A stretch of 37,614 nucleotides of DNA from JAGLCY01 sp965369705 (GTDB lineage: Bacteria; Krumholzibacteriota; Krumholzibacteriia; LZORAL124-64-63), in NCBI GenBank assembly GCA_965369705.1, contig CBDURF010000007.1, positions 1 to 37,614 of the forward strand, given 5' to 3'. Below the pieces are notes generated by a model. The model searched no databases and was not told where the DNA came from. It worked only from the letters and a program-made list of their open reading frames with translations. Positions within the stretch are counted from its first letter, which is position 1; every line of letters starts with the position of its first letter. Positions 16,154-25,896 of this stretch are shown here, one piece after another. The position numbers and the translations under genes are program-made.

Positions 16154-18163
16154 ATGGGTCTGTTCCATCTCGTATCCCCTTTCGAACCCACCGGGGACCA
16201 ACCTGCCGCAATCGCCGAACTGGTGGGCGAGGCCAGGAAGGGGAACCGCTTCCAGACCCTGTTGGGCGTCACGGGGTCAGGCAAGACCTTCACCATGGCC
16301 AATGCCATCGCCCAACTGGAGATGCCGACGCTCGTCTTCAGCCACAACAAGACCCTGGCGGCGCAGCTCTACGGCGAGCTCAAGGGTTTCTTCCCCGACA
16401 ACGCCGTCGAATTCTTCATTTCCTACTACGATTATTACCAGCCCGAAGCCTTCATTCCCGCCACCAATACCTACATCGAGAAGGACACCAGCATCAATGA
16501 CGAGATCGAGCGTCTGCGGCTGAGGGCCACCAGCAGTCTGTTGACCCGTCGCGACGTCGTCGTGGTGGCCAGTGTCTCGGCCATCTACGGGGTTGGCAAT
16601 CCCAGGACATTCAAGGAGAGCATGATCGCCCTGCGCGCCGGAATGAAAATTGACCGGGATGATCTTCTGGCCCGCCTGGTGGAGATACGGTATGGGCGCA
16701 ACGACAGTGAGTACGCCTTCGGCACCTTCAGGGTCCGTGGTGACACGGTGGAGATACGGTCCGCTTTCGAGGAACGGGTTCTGCGGGTCGAATTTTTCGG
16801 CGATGAGATCGAGTCCCTGTCCTGGATCGAACCGTTGACCGGCCGATCACTCGGGGCCACGGACAACGCCGTCGTCTATCCGGCCACCCAGTTCGTCACC
16901 GAAAAGGGGGGAGTCGGTCCCGTGGTCGAGGCGATTGGGCGGGACCTGGAGATCCGGCTCGGAGAACTCGACGAAGCGGGCAAGACACTGGAAGCCCAGC
17001 GGCTGTCTTCCCGCACGCGTTACGACATTGAGATGATCCAGCAGATAGGACACTGCGCCGGCGTGGAGAACTATTCCCGGTATTTCGACAACCGGAAGCG
17101 GGGCGAACGACCCGCCTGCCTGCTTGACTACTTTCCCGAGGACTTCCTCCTGATCATCGATGAGTCCCACGCCTCCATTCCCCAGATCGGCGCCATGTAC
17201 CACGGAGACCGGTCCCGCAAGGTGAACCTGGTCGAACACGGGTTCCGCCTGCCGAGCGCTCTTGACAACCGTCCCCTGAAGTTCGAGGAGTTCGAGGAGA
17301 TCATGCCGACGACCATCTTCGTTTCCGCGACACCGGCCGATTACGAGTTGGAGAAATGCGGGGGCGTGGTGGTGGAGCAGGTGATCAGGCCCACGGGCCT
17401 GGTGGATCCGCCGATCACGGTCCGGCCGGTACGGCATCAAGTCGACGATCTGCTGGAACGGATCCGGGTCGTGACCGCCAGGGGCGAACGCGTGCTGGTC
17501 ACAACCCTGACGAAGAAGATGTCCGAAGATCTCACGGACTATCTGGCCCAGGCCGGGGTCAAGGTGACGTATCTCCACTCGGACATTTCCGCCCTGGACA
17601 GGGTCGAGATCCTGCGCAAGCTCCGGCTGGGTGAAAGCGACGTCCTGGTCGGTGTGAACCTGCTGCGGGAGGGCCTGGATCTGCCCGAGGTTTCGTTGGT
17701 GGCCATCCTGGACGCGGACCGCGAGGGATTTCTGAGGTCCGAGCGCAGCCTCATCCAGACGTCCGGGCGGGCGGCGCGGAACGTAAATGGCGAAGTTGTC
17801 ATGTATGCCGACCGGATCACCCGGTCCATGGAGGCGGCCATCGGAGAGACCAAACGCCGGCGCACCCGACAACTTGCCTGGAACAAGGAGCACGGTCTGG
17901 TGCCACGGTCCATCATCAAAAGTCGGGAGGACATTCTCCAATCGACAGCCGCCGCGGGTGACAGGGGTCTCGAGCCGGCGGAGAAGGATCCGCGTCCCTG
18001 GGAGAAGGTGGTGAACCACGACATGTCTCCCCGGGAGATGGTGACCATGCTGGAGGAGGCCATGAACACCGCGGCCCGGGGTCTGGAGTTCGAAAAGGCG
18101 GCCGCCCTGCGGGATCGGATCGAGGATATGAAGGCCCAGTGGGGCATCGGCGGAAATCAGTAA
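16154..18163 (+). CDS. uvrB: Excinuclease ABC subunit B
   Basis: UvrB (669 residues, normal length) verifies DNA damage handed over by UvrA and recruits UvrC for incision. Visible are Walker A GVTGSGKT (38-45), the damage-probing beta-hairpin YYDYYQPEAF (91-100), the DESH box in IIDESHASIPQ, motif III SATPADYE, motif V in VGVNLLREGLDLPEV, motif VI with QTSGRAAR, and the C-terminal UVR motif (about 625-660, LEFEKAAALRDRIEDM) that binds UvrC. The ATG at 16154 has AGGG about eight bases upstream. It sits between the RodZ-like gene and nadC and is likely cotranscribed. No SOS box is evident directly upstream, as expected inside an operon. Confidence 0.98.
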   Translation: MGLFHLVSPFEPTGDQPAAIAELVGEARKGNRFQTLLGVTGSGKTFTMANAIAQLEMPTLVFSHNKTLAAQLYGELKGFFPDNAVEFFISYYDYYQPEAFIPATNTYIEKDTSINDEIERLRLRATSSLLTRRDVVVVASVSAIYGVGNPRTFKESMIALRAGMKIDRDDLLARLVEIRYGRNDSEYAFGTFRVRGDTVEIRSAFEERVLRVEFFGDEIESLSWIEPLTGRSLGATDNAVVYPATQFVTEKGGVGPVVEAIGRDLEIRLGELDEAGKTLEAQRLSSRTRYDIEMIQQIGHCAGVENYSRYFDNRKRGERPACLLDYFPEDFLLIIDESHASIPQIGAMYHGDRSRKVNLVEHGFRLPSALDNRPLKFEEFEEIMPTTIFVSATPADYELEKCGGVVVEQVIRPTGLVDPPITVRPVRHQVDDLLERIRVVTARGERVLVTTLTKKMSEDLTDYLAQAGVKVTYLHSDISALDRVEILRKLRLGESDVLVGVNLLREGLDLPEVSLVAILDADREGFLRSERSLIQTSGRAARNVNGEVVMYADRITRSMEAAIGETKRRRTRQLAWNKEHGLVPRSIIKSREDILQSTAAAGDRGLEPAEKDPRPWEKVVNHDMSPREMVTMLEEAMNTAARGLEFEKAAALRDRIEDMKAQWGIGGNQ

Positions 18164-18189
18164 GGGAAGATCTCCAACGGGGAGCTGAC

Positions 18190-19062
18190 ATGGGACACGA
18201 TATGGAATCGGGATTTCCCCGTGAAGCGTGGGTCGAGACCCTCGTTGCACAGGCGTTGGCCGAGGATGTGGGTCGGGGGGACGTCTCCACCGCCATATCC
18301 GTGGACTCGGCCGTGACCGGTCGGGGCGATCTCGTCTCCCGGGAAAAGGGGATCGTGGCCGGCCTGCCTCTCTTGAAACTGGTCTACGGGCAGGTGGATC
18401 CGGCCGTGCTGGTGGAAACAGTGGTTGCCGACGGGACATTGGTGACCCCCGGCTCGGTCGTGGCCCGGCTCGCCGGTCCGTTGGGCTCCATCCTGACGGG
18501 GGAACGGACGGCCCTGAATTTCCTGCAGCATCTTGGGGGCATCGCCTCACTGACGGCCCGTTACGTTGCGGAAGTGGCCGGCACATCGTGCCGTGTGCTG
18601 GACACCCGGAAAACCCTGCCGGGCTACCGGTCGTTGGCCAAGTATGCCGTGTCCTGCGGTGGCGGGCACAACCATCGGATGGGACTTTATGACCGGGTCA
18701 TGCTGAAGGACAACCACTGGACGGCCGGCGCCGGCGGCATCGACCAGATGGTGGCCCGGGCCCGCCGGGAATACTCCGGGCTGGCCATTGAAATCGAAGT
18801 GGATACCCTGGACCAGCTGGACCAGGTCCTGTCTCTGCAGGTGGACTGGATCCTGCTGGACAACTTCACGGTCGCCGATACGATCGAGGCGGTGGCCAGA
18901 AGGGACGCGGCCGGGGTGAAGACCCTGCTCGAATCGTCGGGCAACATCACACTGGAAACCATCGCCCGGTACGCGGGGACGGGCGTGGACGGAGCCTCGG
19001 TGGGACGGCTCACCCATTCGGCCGGAGCCCTGGATCTGGGCCTCGACCTGGAAACACGATGA
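18190..19062 (+). CDS. nadC: Nicotinate-nucleotide pyrophosphorylase (carboxylating)
   Basis: NadC converts quinolinate and PRPP to nicotinate mononucleotide, the entry step into NAD from aspartate. From the ATG at 18190 (GGGGAG six bases upstream) it is 290 residues. Family signatures: AEDVGRGDVST near the N-terminus, LNFLQHLGGIAS (109-120), TRKTLPG (139-145) and GGGHNHR (157-163) of the active site, KDNH (173-176), and the C-terminal ESSGNITLETI and GASVGRLTHS strands of the PRTase barrel. It overlaps birA by 4 bases (ATGA). The usual partners nadA and nadB are not in the window. Confidence 0.97.
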   Translation: MGHDMESGFPREAWVETLVAQALAEDVGRGDVSTAISVDSAVTGRGDLVSREKGIVAGLPLLKLVYGQVDPAVLVETVVADGTLVTPGSVVARLAGPLGSILTGERTALNFLQHLGGIASLTARYVAEVAGTSCRVLDTRKTLPGYRSLAKYAVSCGGGHNHRMGLYDRVMLKDNHWTAGAGGIDQMVARARREYSGLAIEIEVDTLDQLDQVLSLQVDWILLDNFTVADTIEAVARRDAAGVKTLLESSGNITLETIARYAGTGVDGASVGRLTHSAGALDLGLDLETR

Positions 19063-20024
19063 AGCGGTTGTTCCGGAAAGGGTCGGTTGCACGGGACTGG
19101 TTCGGGCTCGATGTCTTCCAGGTCGGGCCCCGGTTTCTCCGGGATAGCGGCATTCTGTATCTGCTGGATGAAGTGGGAAGCACCAGTGAATTCCTGTGGG
19201 GTCGCGGCGAAACCGCCCAGGGTCGCCTTTGCCAATGGGATGGATGGGGCTGGAAGGCCCGTAAGCGGGCTCGTTTGGAACCGGTAACCGATCCCCCTCC
19301 CGGAACAGTGGTGGTCGCCCGGCGGCAGACCGCGGGCAAAGGGCGGCAGGGCAGGAGCTGGGAGGATTGCGGCGGGTTGCATCTTTCGGTCGTGGTGCCG
19401 CCCCACCGTGCTTCTTTCGCACAGGGTTTTTCCGTGTGGCTGGGGTTGCTGTCGGTCCTCGTCCTGCGTGAGGATTTCCTGGTGGACGCCCGTCTCAAAT
19501 GGCCCAACGACATCATGGTGGGCCGGCGCAAACTGGGGGGCATCCTGCTCGAAAGCTCCCGGAGCGGGGCGCAGAAGATGGTGGTCGCGGGCCTGGGGAT
19601 GAATCTGGACACTGCCCGGAGCGGATTCCCTTCCCGCCTGCAGGGAACGGCCACCAGCACCTTGATCGAAACAGGGCGGCTCCTTCGTCCCGGCGAGGTG
19701 GGGGGCCGGATCATCGCCCGGGTGGAACATGAACTGGATTCCTTCCAGGAGCTGGGGTGGTCGCCCTATCGAACCGCGCTGTCCTACCTCGATTGTCTGC
19801 TGGGGCAGGATATCCACCTGGTTTCCGGGGGGCGGGAGTACAGGGGCCGGGCGGCCGGCATCGATGACCATGGCGCCCTTCAGATGGAGGATGCCGAGGG
19901 TCGGATCACTGCCTTCAGCGCCGGGGACGTCCACCTCACTGCTCTGGAGAAAACGGCGGAAATTCCACGGAAGGTCCGTGCTGCGGGTGAGGGGAGGCAT
20001 GGTGATGAAAGCCCTGATTATTGA
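19059..20024 (+). CDS. birA: Biotin-[acetyl-CoA-carboxylase] ligase, class I, with an insertion
   Basis: This 321-residue ligase activates biotin with ATP and attaches it to the carboxyl-carrier protein. The active-site motifs are GKGRQGR (93-99, the GRGRxG biotinyl-AMP loop), KWPND (147-151) and KLGGILLE. The C-terminal SH3-like domain (about 265-310) is present. There is no N-terminal helix-turn-helix, so it is a class I enzyme that does not repress biotin genes. Between the DEVGSTSE strand and the ATP loop there is an insertion of about 30 residues, rich in Trp, Arg and Gly (QWDGWGWKARKRARLE), that most ligases lack. The gene is coupled to nadC by ATGA and overlaps coaX by 20 bases. Confidence 0.95.
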   Translation: MKRLFRKGSVARDWFGLDVFQVGPRFLRDSGILYLLDEVGSTSEFLWGRGETAQGRLCQWDGWGWKARKRARLEPVTDPPPGTVVVARRQTAGKGRQGRSWEDCGGLHLSVVVPPHRASFAQGFSVWLGLLSVLVLREDFLVDARLKWPNDIMVGRRKLGGILLESSRSGAQKMVVAGLGMNLDTARSGFPSRLQGTATSTLIETGRLLRPGEVGGRIIARVEHELDSFQELGWSPYRTALSYLDCLLGQDIHLVSGGREYRGRAAGIDDHGALQMEDAEGRITAFSAGDVHLTALEKTAEIPRKVRAAGEGRHGDESPDY

Positions 20025-20775
20025 CGCCGGGAACACCCGCATCACCTGCGTCGCCTGGGAGGGGAAACAGCAGGGCCCCACGCTGGTTGCCGGTTCGCTG
20101 GTCCAACTGGCTCCGCCGGTTCCCCTGCGGGAGCTTGGCACCTTGAGCCATCCCGGCGCCGGTGAAGGAAACGGGACCTTCCGTTCCATTTTCCAGCGGA
20201 TTCACGAGGATTCCGGCCGGCCGCCCGTGGTGCTGGTGTCCGTCGTTCCCGGAGTAGTCGAGCTGTTGCCGGACGGCATGGATCTGGAAGTGGTGGACCA
20301 CACCAGCGATCTGCCCTTCGCGCTGGACGTGGCGGAACCCGGCCAGGTTGGTCCGGACCGGCTGTGCAACGTGGCGGCTGCGGTGGCGGCCGGACTGACC
20401 AGCGCCCTGGTGGTGGATGCGGGCACCGCGACCACGTTCGATCTGTTGGTCGACGGCGTGTTCGTCGGCGGGATGATAGCCCCGGGCATGGCCTTTGCCG
20501 CAAGGCAACTCGGTGAAGCAGCCTCCCGTCTGAGTCCCGTGCCCTTCGGTCCTGTTTCCTGGGATGTGGGCCGTGATACCCGGTCGGCCATGGCGGCCGG
20601 CGCCTGGCACGCCGGGACCGGAGGCATCCGTGCCGTTGTCGAGGGCCTTCGCGGCCGCTACGGGAAGGTGCCCGTGATTGTGACCGGGGGCCTGGGTGCC
20701 CACTTCGATGATTCGGACTGGTATCACGACCTCCACTGGACCATGCGCGGGGCGGCCGTCCTGTCAAACAGGTAA
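20005..20775 (+). CDS. coaX: Type III pantothenate kinase
   Basis: CoaX phosphorylates pantothenate, the first step from vitamin B5 to coenzyme A. The 256-residue length is normal. ASKHA-fold motifs: DAGNTR (7-12, phosphate 1), GPDRLCN (116-122, pantothenate site with its Asp), VVDAGTATTFD (136-146, phosphate 2) and VTGGLG (adenosine). I chose ATG 20005, with GGAGG seven bases upstream; an ATG at 19999 sits too close to that site. The start lies inside the end of birA. Together with panB and panC at 32451-34237 the window covers much of the B5-to-CoA route. Type III enzymes are not inhibited by CoA, a family fact rather than something seen here. Confidence 0.96.
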   Translation: MKALIIDAGNTRITCVAWEGKQQGPTLVAGSLVQLAPPVPLRELGTLSHPGAGEGNGTFRSIFQRIHEDSGRPPVVLVSVVPGVVELLPDGMDLEVVDHTSDLPFALDVAEPGQVGPDRLCNVAAAVAAGLTSALVVDAGTATTFDLLVDGVFVGGMIAPGMAFAARQLGEAASRLSPVPFGPVSWDVGRDTRSAMAAGAWHAGTGGIRAVVEGLRGRYGKVPVIVTGGLGAHFDDSDWYHDLHWTMRGAAVLSNR

Positions 20776-20842
20776 CTCTGACTGTCATTTTGGCAGCCCC
20801 GCCGACCTAACTCCTTTTCCCCGGCTTTTATCTGGAAATCCC

Positions 20843-20870
20843 TTGCGAGCCCCTGGTGATCGTCTATATT
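20843..20870 (+). promoter_or_regulatory. Sigma70-type promoter of groESL
   Basis: TTGCGA (20843-20848) and TATATT (20865-20870) are spaced 16 bases apart, with the CIRCE-like operator starting ten bases downstream. This is the expected geometry for a housekeeping promoter blocked by HrcA. The predicted start is near 20877. Confidence 0.6.
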
Positions 20871-20879
20871 CCGCATCCA

Positions 20880-20906
20880 TTAGCACTCAACGGTCGAGAC
20901 TGCCAA
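20880..20906. promoter_or_regulatory. CIRCE-like HrcA operator upstream of groES
   Basis: TTAGCACTC (20880-20888), nine bases, then GACTGCCAA (20898-20906). The left arm is a perfect match to the CIRCE consensus TTAGCACTC-N9-GAGTGCTAA; the right arm differs at two of nine positions. It overlaps the probable start of transcription of groESL, so HrcA should repress the operon until heat or misfolded protein draws on GroEL. The hrcA gene is not in the window. Confidence 0.8.
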
Positions 20907-20963
20907 CGCGCTTTCGGCCATAAGATGAACGCTGGTTTCACCAGCCGGAATGGAGGATGCAGA

Positions 20964-21254
20964 ATGGCTCTCAATATCAAGCCCTTGGCCGACCGTGTCA
21001 TCGTCGAACCCATGGAGCAGGAGACAATGAAGGGCGGGATCATCATTCCCGACACCGCCAAGGAAAAACCCCAGCAGGGCAAGATCGTGGCCGTGGGCCC
21101 CGGATCCATCAGCGACAGCGGCGAGCGGGTGGCTCCCGAGGTCAAGAAGGGCGACATCGTTCTGTACGGGAAATACGCCGGCACCGAAGTGAACGTGAAA
21201 GGCGACGAATACCTGATCCTGCGTGAGAGCGACGTACTGGCCATCCTGGGTTAA
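20964..21254 (+). CDS. groES: Co-chaperonin GroES
   Basis: GroES (96 residues) is the heptameric lid of the GroEL chamber. The start ATG 20964 has GGAGG (20952-20956) seven bases upstream; the frame is open earlier but that part is leader. The sequence is typical: PLADRVIVEPM at the start, the mobile loop that contacts GroEL (QETMKGGIIIPDTAKEK), the GKIVAVGPG strand, KKGDIVLYGKYAGTEV, and LILRESDVLAILG at the end. It is first in the groES-groEL operon, behind the CIRCE-like operator. Confidence 0.98.
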   Translation: MALNIKPLADRVIVEPMEQETMKGGIIIPDTAKEKPQQGKIVAVGPGSISDSGERVAPEVKKGDIVLYGKYAGTEVNVKGDEYLILRESDVLAILG

Positions 21255-21263
21255 TAGGCGTTG

Positions 21264-21320
21264 GATTCCGAAGGAATCAGGAAGAAATCCATGACGGCGG
21301 GCCGTTCAAAGCGGGCCCGC
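21264..21320 (+). other. Two hairpins in the groES-groEL gap
   Basis: GATTCC (21264-21269) and GGAATC (21273-21278) form a 6-bp hairpin with loop GAA. GCGGGCC (21297-21303) and GGCCCGC (21314-21320) form a 7-bp stem with a ten-base loop, ending eight bases before the AAGGAG site of groEL. No T-run follows. They may act as a processing or stabilising element that sets the groES to groEL ratio. Confidence 0.5.
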
Positions 21321-21342
21321 GGAAAATCAAGGAGATAGAAAC

Positions 21343-22983
<1,641 letters not shown>

Positions 22984-23030
22984 TCCCCGCCTCAGACCAT
23001 CGGTGGCCCGACTCGGTTCGCGCCGCAAAC

Positions 23031-23070
23031 GAAAGCCCCTCTCCGTCCTCGGACGGAGAGGGGCCTTTTT
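23031..23070 (+). terminator. Strong intrinsic terminator after groEL
   Basis: A perfect 14-bp inverted repeat, GCCCCTCTCCGTCC (23035-23048) and GGACGGAGAGGGGC (23051-23064), is followed by CTTTTT. An AAA run before the stem gives weaker T-richness on the minus strand, so it may also stop transcripts from the convergent kinase-like gene. Confidence 0.92.
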
Positions 23071-23087
23071 CAGGGAGCCGGAGAAAG

Positions 23088-23807
23088 TCACACCTGGTTG
23101 TGCATCCTGGCCCGGCCTCCCGTCTGGGCGCCGATCAGCGCGAGAGTGACCGTCTCCAGCATGCACTCCGGTTTCATACGGTCGGAATTGAGCACCAGGT
23201 CGTAGTTTTCCGGCGCGTTGGGATCCACCTTGAAGACCTTGCGGATGAATTCCTCGCGGTTGCGGTCCGTCTCTTCAAGGAGGGCGCGTGCTTCAGCCCT
23301 GCTTAGTTCCGTCCGTTCCATGATCCTGGCTAGGCGGTTGGCCCAGGAGGCCACCAGGCGGATACGCAGGGTGGCCTTTTCGCGCAGGATCAGGTGCGCG
23401 CCCCGGCCGAGAAAGAGAACGTCTCCTCCAGCCGCCAGCTTGGTCACGATGTTGACCAGGGCGGTGTGGTATTCGTCCTTCATGAAGATCCGCCGGTTCA
23501 GCACCCCCTTGACCCAAAGTTCCGCCTGGCTGATGGCGTTTTCATCCAGTTGCGAGACCACCGATCTTTCCAGATTTCGGTCGCGGGCGATCCTGTCCAC
23601 CAGGGATTGATCCTGCAGGGAGAGCTTGAGCCGGTCGGCCAGGCTGGTGGCCAAGGTGCGACCTCCGCTGCCGGACAATCTGGAAATGGTGATGACGGGT
23701 CCGGGCTTGACCGGACCCTGTTCGTCCTCGTCCTTGAGGAATTCCCGAAATCGATTCCAATGATTGATTTGACGCTGGATAAGTTTTTCAGTGATTGCCA
23801 GGGACAT
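23088..23807 (-). CDS. Cytidylate kinase-like family protein
   Basis: This 239-residue protein matches the cytidylate-kinase-like family (Cytidylate_kin2), in which a P-loop kinase domain fills most of the chain. The N-terminal 35 residues are an extension; the nucleotide-binding loop is ISRLSGSGGRTLA (about 40-52), with Arg where a classical Walker A has Lys, as is common in this family (GSGGRE-type). A middle segment, FLGRGAHLIL (about 131-140), and a lid-like RLARIMERTELSRAEARALL region (about 157-176) follow. The family's physiological substrate is uncertain, and it should not be equated with the essential Cmk. It is convergent with groEL and divergent from the glycosyltransferase gene. 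Confidence 0.82.
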   Translation of the reverse strand: MSLAITEKLIQRQINHWNRFREFLKDEDEQGPVKPGPVITISRLSGSGGRTLATSLADRLKLSLQDQSLVDRIARDRNLERSVVSQLDENAISQAELWVKGVLNRRIFMKDEYHTALVNIVTKLAAGGDVLFLGRGAHLILREKATLRIRLVASWANRLARIMERTELSRAEARALLEETDRNREEFIRKVFKVDPNAPENYDLVLNSDRMKPECMLETVTLALIGAQTGGRARMHNQV

Positions 23808-23939
23808 GAAGATCCCCCTTTCGCATCCTCCCCGGTGGGACCGGCCCCAGGTCGGGACAGGAACGAGAACCGGTCCGCTTTCATCCTTACGTTAAATAGA
23901 AAACGGTTCCCCAACAAGGCCCCACGCGACACAGGGGCT

Positions 23940-23968
23940 TTGACCGACCCAGTGCGATGCCCTAGACT
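23940..23968 (+). promoter_or_regulatory. Sigma70-type promoter, apparently leaderless, for the glycosyltransferase-yqeB operon
   Basis: TTGACC (23940-23945) and TAGACT (23963-23968) are separated by 17 bases, close to consensus. The ATG of the glycosyltransferase begins at 23975, six bases after the -10 box, so transcription would start at or next to the A of the start codon. No ribosome-binding site is present ahead of this ATG, which fits a leaderless message. Confidence 0.6.
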
Positions 23969-23974
23969 TCGGCC

Positions 23975-25120
23975 ATGAGAATTCTTCACATCGGAAAATA
24001 CTATCCGCCCTTTCTCGGAGGGATGGAGACCGTTCTGCGACACCTGACCGAGGGGTTGCTGGACCGGTCCTGCGAGGTGACCGTTCTGAGCGCCGGTGAC
24101 GGACCGCTGGAACGCCGGGAAACGGTGACGGGTCCCCTTTCAGGTCGGCCGGGCCGTCTGGTTCGGGCCTCCGTGTATGGTCACTTCAATTCCCAACCTC
24201 TGACCCTGACCCTGCCGGGCCTGATTCGCCGGGAAATTGCCCGGTTGGATCCGGATCTGGTCCACCTTCACCTGCCCAATCCGCTGGCGGCCGCCGCCTG
24301 GCTTGGCCTGAGAGTCGGCCGGTCCCTGGATCGGCCGCCCCTGGCTGTCTGGTACCACGCCGACATCACGCGACAGCGTGTGGGGCGTTTTCTGGTGCAA
24401 CCCGTCGTGAACGCCTGCCTCAAGCAGGCCGCGGGGATCAGTGTCTCCTCGGCGACCCTGGCCGCGCAGTCACCGGTTCTGGCCCGTTGGCAGGACAAAG
24501 TCAGGGTTATTCCCTTCGGGATCGATCCTTCCCCGTGGAATAAGGTCGTCCCGACCCTGGATGGTCCCTTCCTGTTCGTGGGTCGGCTGGTGTCCTACAA
24601 GGGTCTTGATATCCTGCTCGAGGCCTTGGCGCAGGTCTCGGGAGCCGAGCTCGTCATCGTGGGCGAGGGACCGCTGGAATCCCGTCTCGTCGCCCTGGCC
24701 GCCAGATTCGGTATCGCCGAAAGAGTTTTATTCGCGGGCCCCATGGACCAGGCCGGGGTAGCCGGACATCTGACCCGGGCCAGGGCCCTGGTTCTGCCGA
24801 GCCTTGACGCCAGCGAAACCTTCGGGCTGGTCCAGTTGGAAGCCATGGCGGCGGGAGTGCCGGTCATCGCCTCCGATCTTCCCACCGGCGTACGGGAAGT
24901 GGGAGAGCCCGGCCGGACCTGCCAACTGGTGCCCCCGGGCGATGTGGGCGCCCTGGCGAGGGCCATGGTCAACCTGCAAGAGGATCCTGAAGCCGCCGGG
25001 AAAATGGGGGCCGCCGGCCGCCGGCGCTTCCAGGATCGTTTCACTCGTGAGGTGATGCTGGACCGGCTGCTCGACTGGTATTCCGTGCTCGTTCCCGCCA
25101 ACCCGGGAGATTCTCCATGA
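23975..25120 (+). CDS. Glycosyltransferase family 4 protein
   Basis: A 381-residue GT-B-fold glycosyltransferase. The N-terminal Rossmann domain opens MRILHIGKYYPPFLGGMETV, with the acceptor-side GG loop; the C-terminal donor domain has FLFVGRLVSYKGLDILLEAL and the E-x7-E motif in ETFGLVQLE, typical of GT4 retaining enzymes using a nucleotide-sugar. It probably works on envelope polysaccharide at the cytoplasmic face of the membrane; donor and acceptor cannot be told. It heads the operon and overlaps yqeC by 4 bases (ATGA), an unexpected partner for hydroxylase-maturation genes. No other polysaccharide genes are nearby. Confidence 0.92.
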   Translation: MRILHIGKYYPPFLGGMETVLRHLTEGLLDRSCEVTVLSAGDGPLERRETVTGPLSGRPGRLVRASVYGHFNSQPLTLTLPGLIRREIARLDPDLVHLHLPNPLAAAAWLGLRVGRSLDRPPLAVWYHADITRQRVGRFLVQPVVNACLKQAAGISVSSATLAAQSPVLARWQDKVRVIPFGIDPSPWNKVVPTLDGPFLFVGRLVSYKGLDILLEALAQVSGAELVIVGEGPLESRLVALAARFGIAERVLFAGPMDQAGVAGHLTRARALVLPSLDASETFGLVQLEAMAAGVPVIASDLPTGVREVGEPGRTCQLVPPGDVGALARAMVNLQEDPEAAGKMGAAGRRRFQDRFTREVMLDRLLDWYSVLVPANPGDSP

Positions 25121-25896
25121 ACTTCGGTTTCGTCGATCCCTGGCACCAGTTTCTACCCCGCGAGGCCGGGCATGTGGTAAGCCTCATGGGATCGGGGGGC
25201 AAGACCTCCCTTCTGCGGGCCTTTGCCGATGTCTACCGGGAAATCGCCACGCCGGTGGTTCTGACCACCACGACCATGAGTGAGCCCGTGTCCAGTGTGG
25301 AAGCGGTGGAATTGGCGGAGCTGGACAAGCGGGATCCGGCCGGCTTGCCGGACGTGTTCTTCCTGCACGGCGGACGGACCCCCGACGGAAAGTTGGCCGG
25401 CTTGCCGCCCGAGGCCGTGGATGAACTGGGGGGCTTGTTCCCGGACCGGATCGTTCTGGCGGAAGTGGACGGGGCGGCCAAGCTGCCGGTCAAACTGCAC
25501 CGGAAGGGCGAACCGGTCTGGCCCGAACGGACTTCCCTGGCGATCGTCGTGGTGGGAATTGCGGCCGTCGGGTCCCAGACCGGGGAAATCCTGCATCGCT
25601 TTGACAAGGTGGACTGGCCGCCCCTGACGGGTCTGAAGGCCTGGACCGTCTGGGAATGGGATCACGTCCTGACCCTGCTGCTGGAGCCCGGGGGTTATCT
25701 GTCCCGGGTGCCGGAGGGGATCCCCTGCGTGCTTGCCGTGACGGGACTTGGGGACCAGCCCGACAGCATCGGGCTTTTCGATTTCGTGGGCCGGGCCATG
25801 GATAACTCCCGGCTGCCCCTGACGATGTTCTGCGACTTCGGAGCGGACCAACCCGTTATCCGAACCGCCTGCAACCAGGAAAGCGGGGAAGCGTGA
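25117..25896 (+). CDS. yqeC: Selenium-dependent molybdenum hydroxylase accessory protein YqeC
   Basis: The 259-residue product fits the YqeC family, which by comparative genomics follows SelD and YqeB in genomes with labile-selenium molybdenum hydroxylases. Seen: a P-loop-like MGSGGKTS (24-31) after a short N-terminal strand, VLTTTTMSEP, then AEVDGAAKLPVK followed by HRKGEPVWPE, the family's conserved middle, and VVVGIAAVGSQ. The protein is likely a cytoplasmic nucleotide-binding maturation factor; its exact reaction is unknown. It overlaps the glycosyltransferase by 4 bases and the mocA-like gene by 4 bases, so it is translationally coupled on both sides. The assignment rests on motifs together with the neighbouring yqeB, mocA-like and xdhC genes. 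Confidence 0.88.
   Translation: MNFGFVDPWHQFLPREAGHVVSLMGSGGKTSLLRAFADVYREIATPVVLTTTTMSEPVSSVEAVELAELDKRDPAGLPDVFFLHGGRTPDGKLAGLPPEAVDELGGLFPDRIVLAEVDGAAKLPVKLHRKGEPVWPERTSLAIVVVGIAAVGSQTGEILHRFDKVDWPPLTGLKAWTVWEWDHVLTLLLEPGGYLSRVPEGIPCVLAVTGLGDQPDSIGLFDFVGRAMDNSRLPLTMFCDFGADQPVIRTACNQESGEA

Noticed and set aside
16847..18586. Minus-strand open frame of about 579 codons opposite uvrB and nadC
   Set aside because: Antisense to two certain genes; arginine- and proline-rich composition typical of a shadow frame.
19729..20004. N-terminal extension of coaX inside birA
   Set aside because: The frame is open by chance; the kinase fold begins at MKALIIDAGNTR with a good ribosome-binding site just before 20005.
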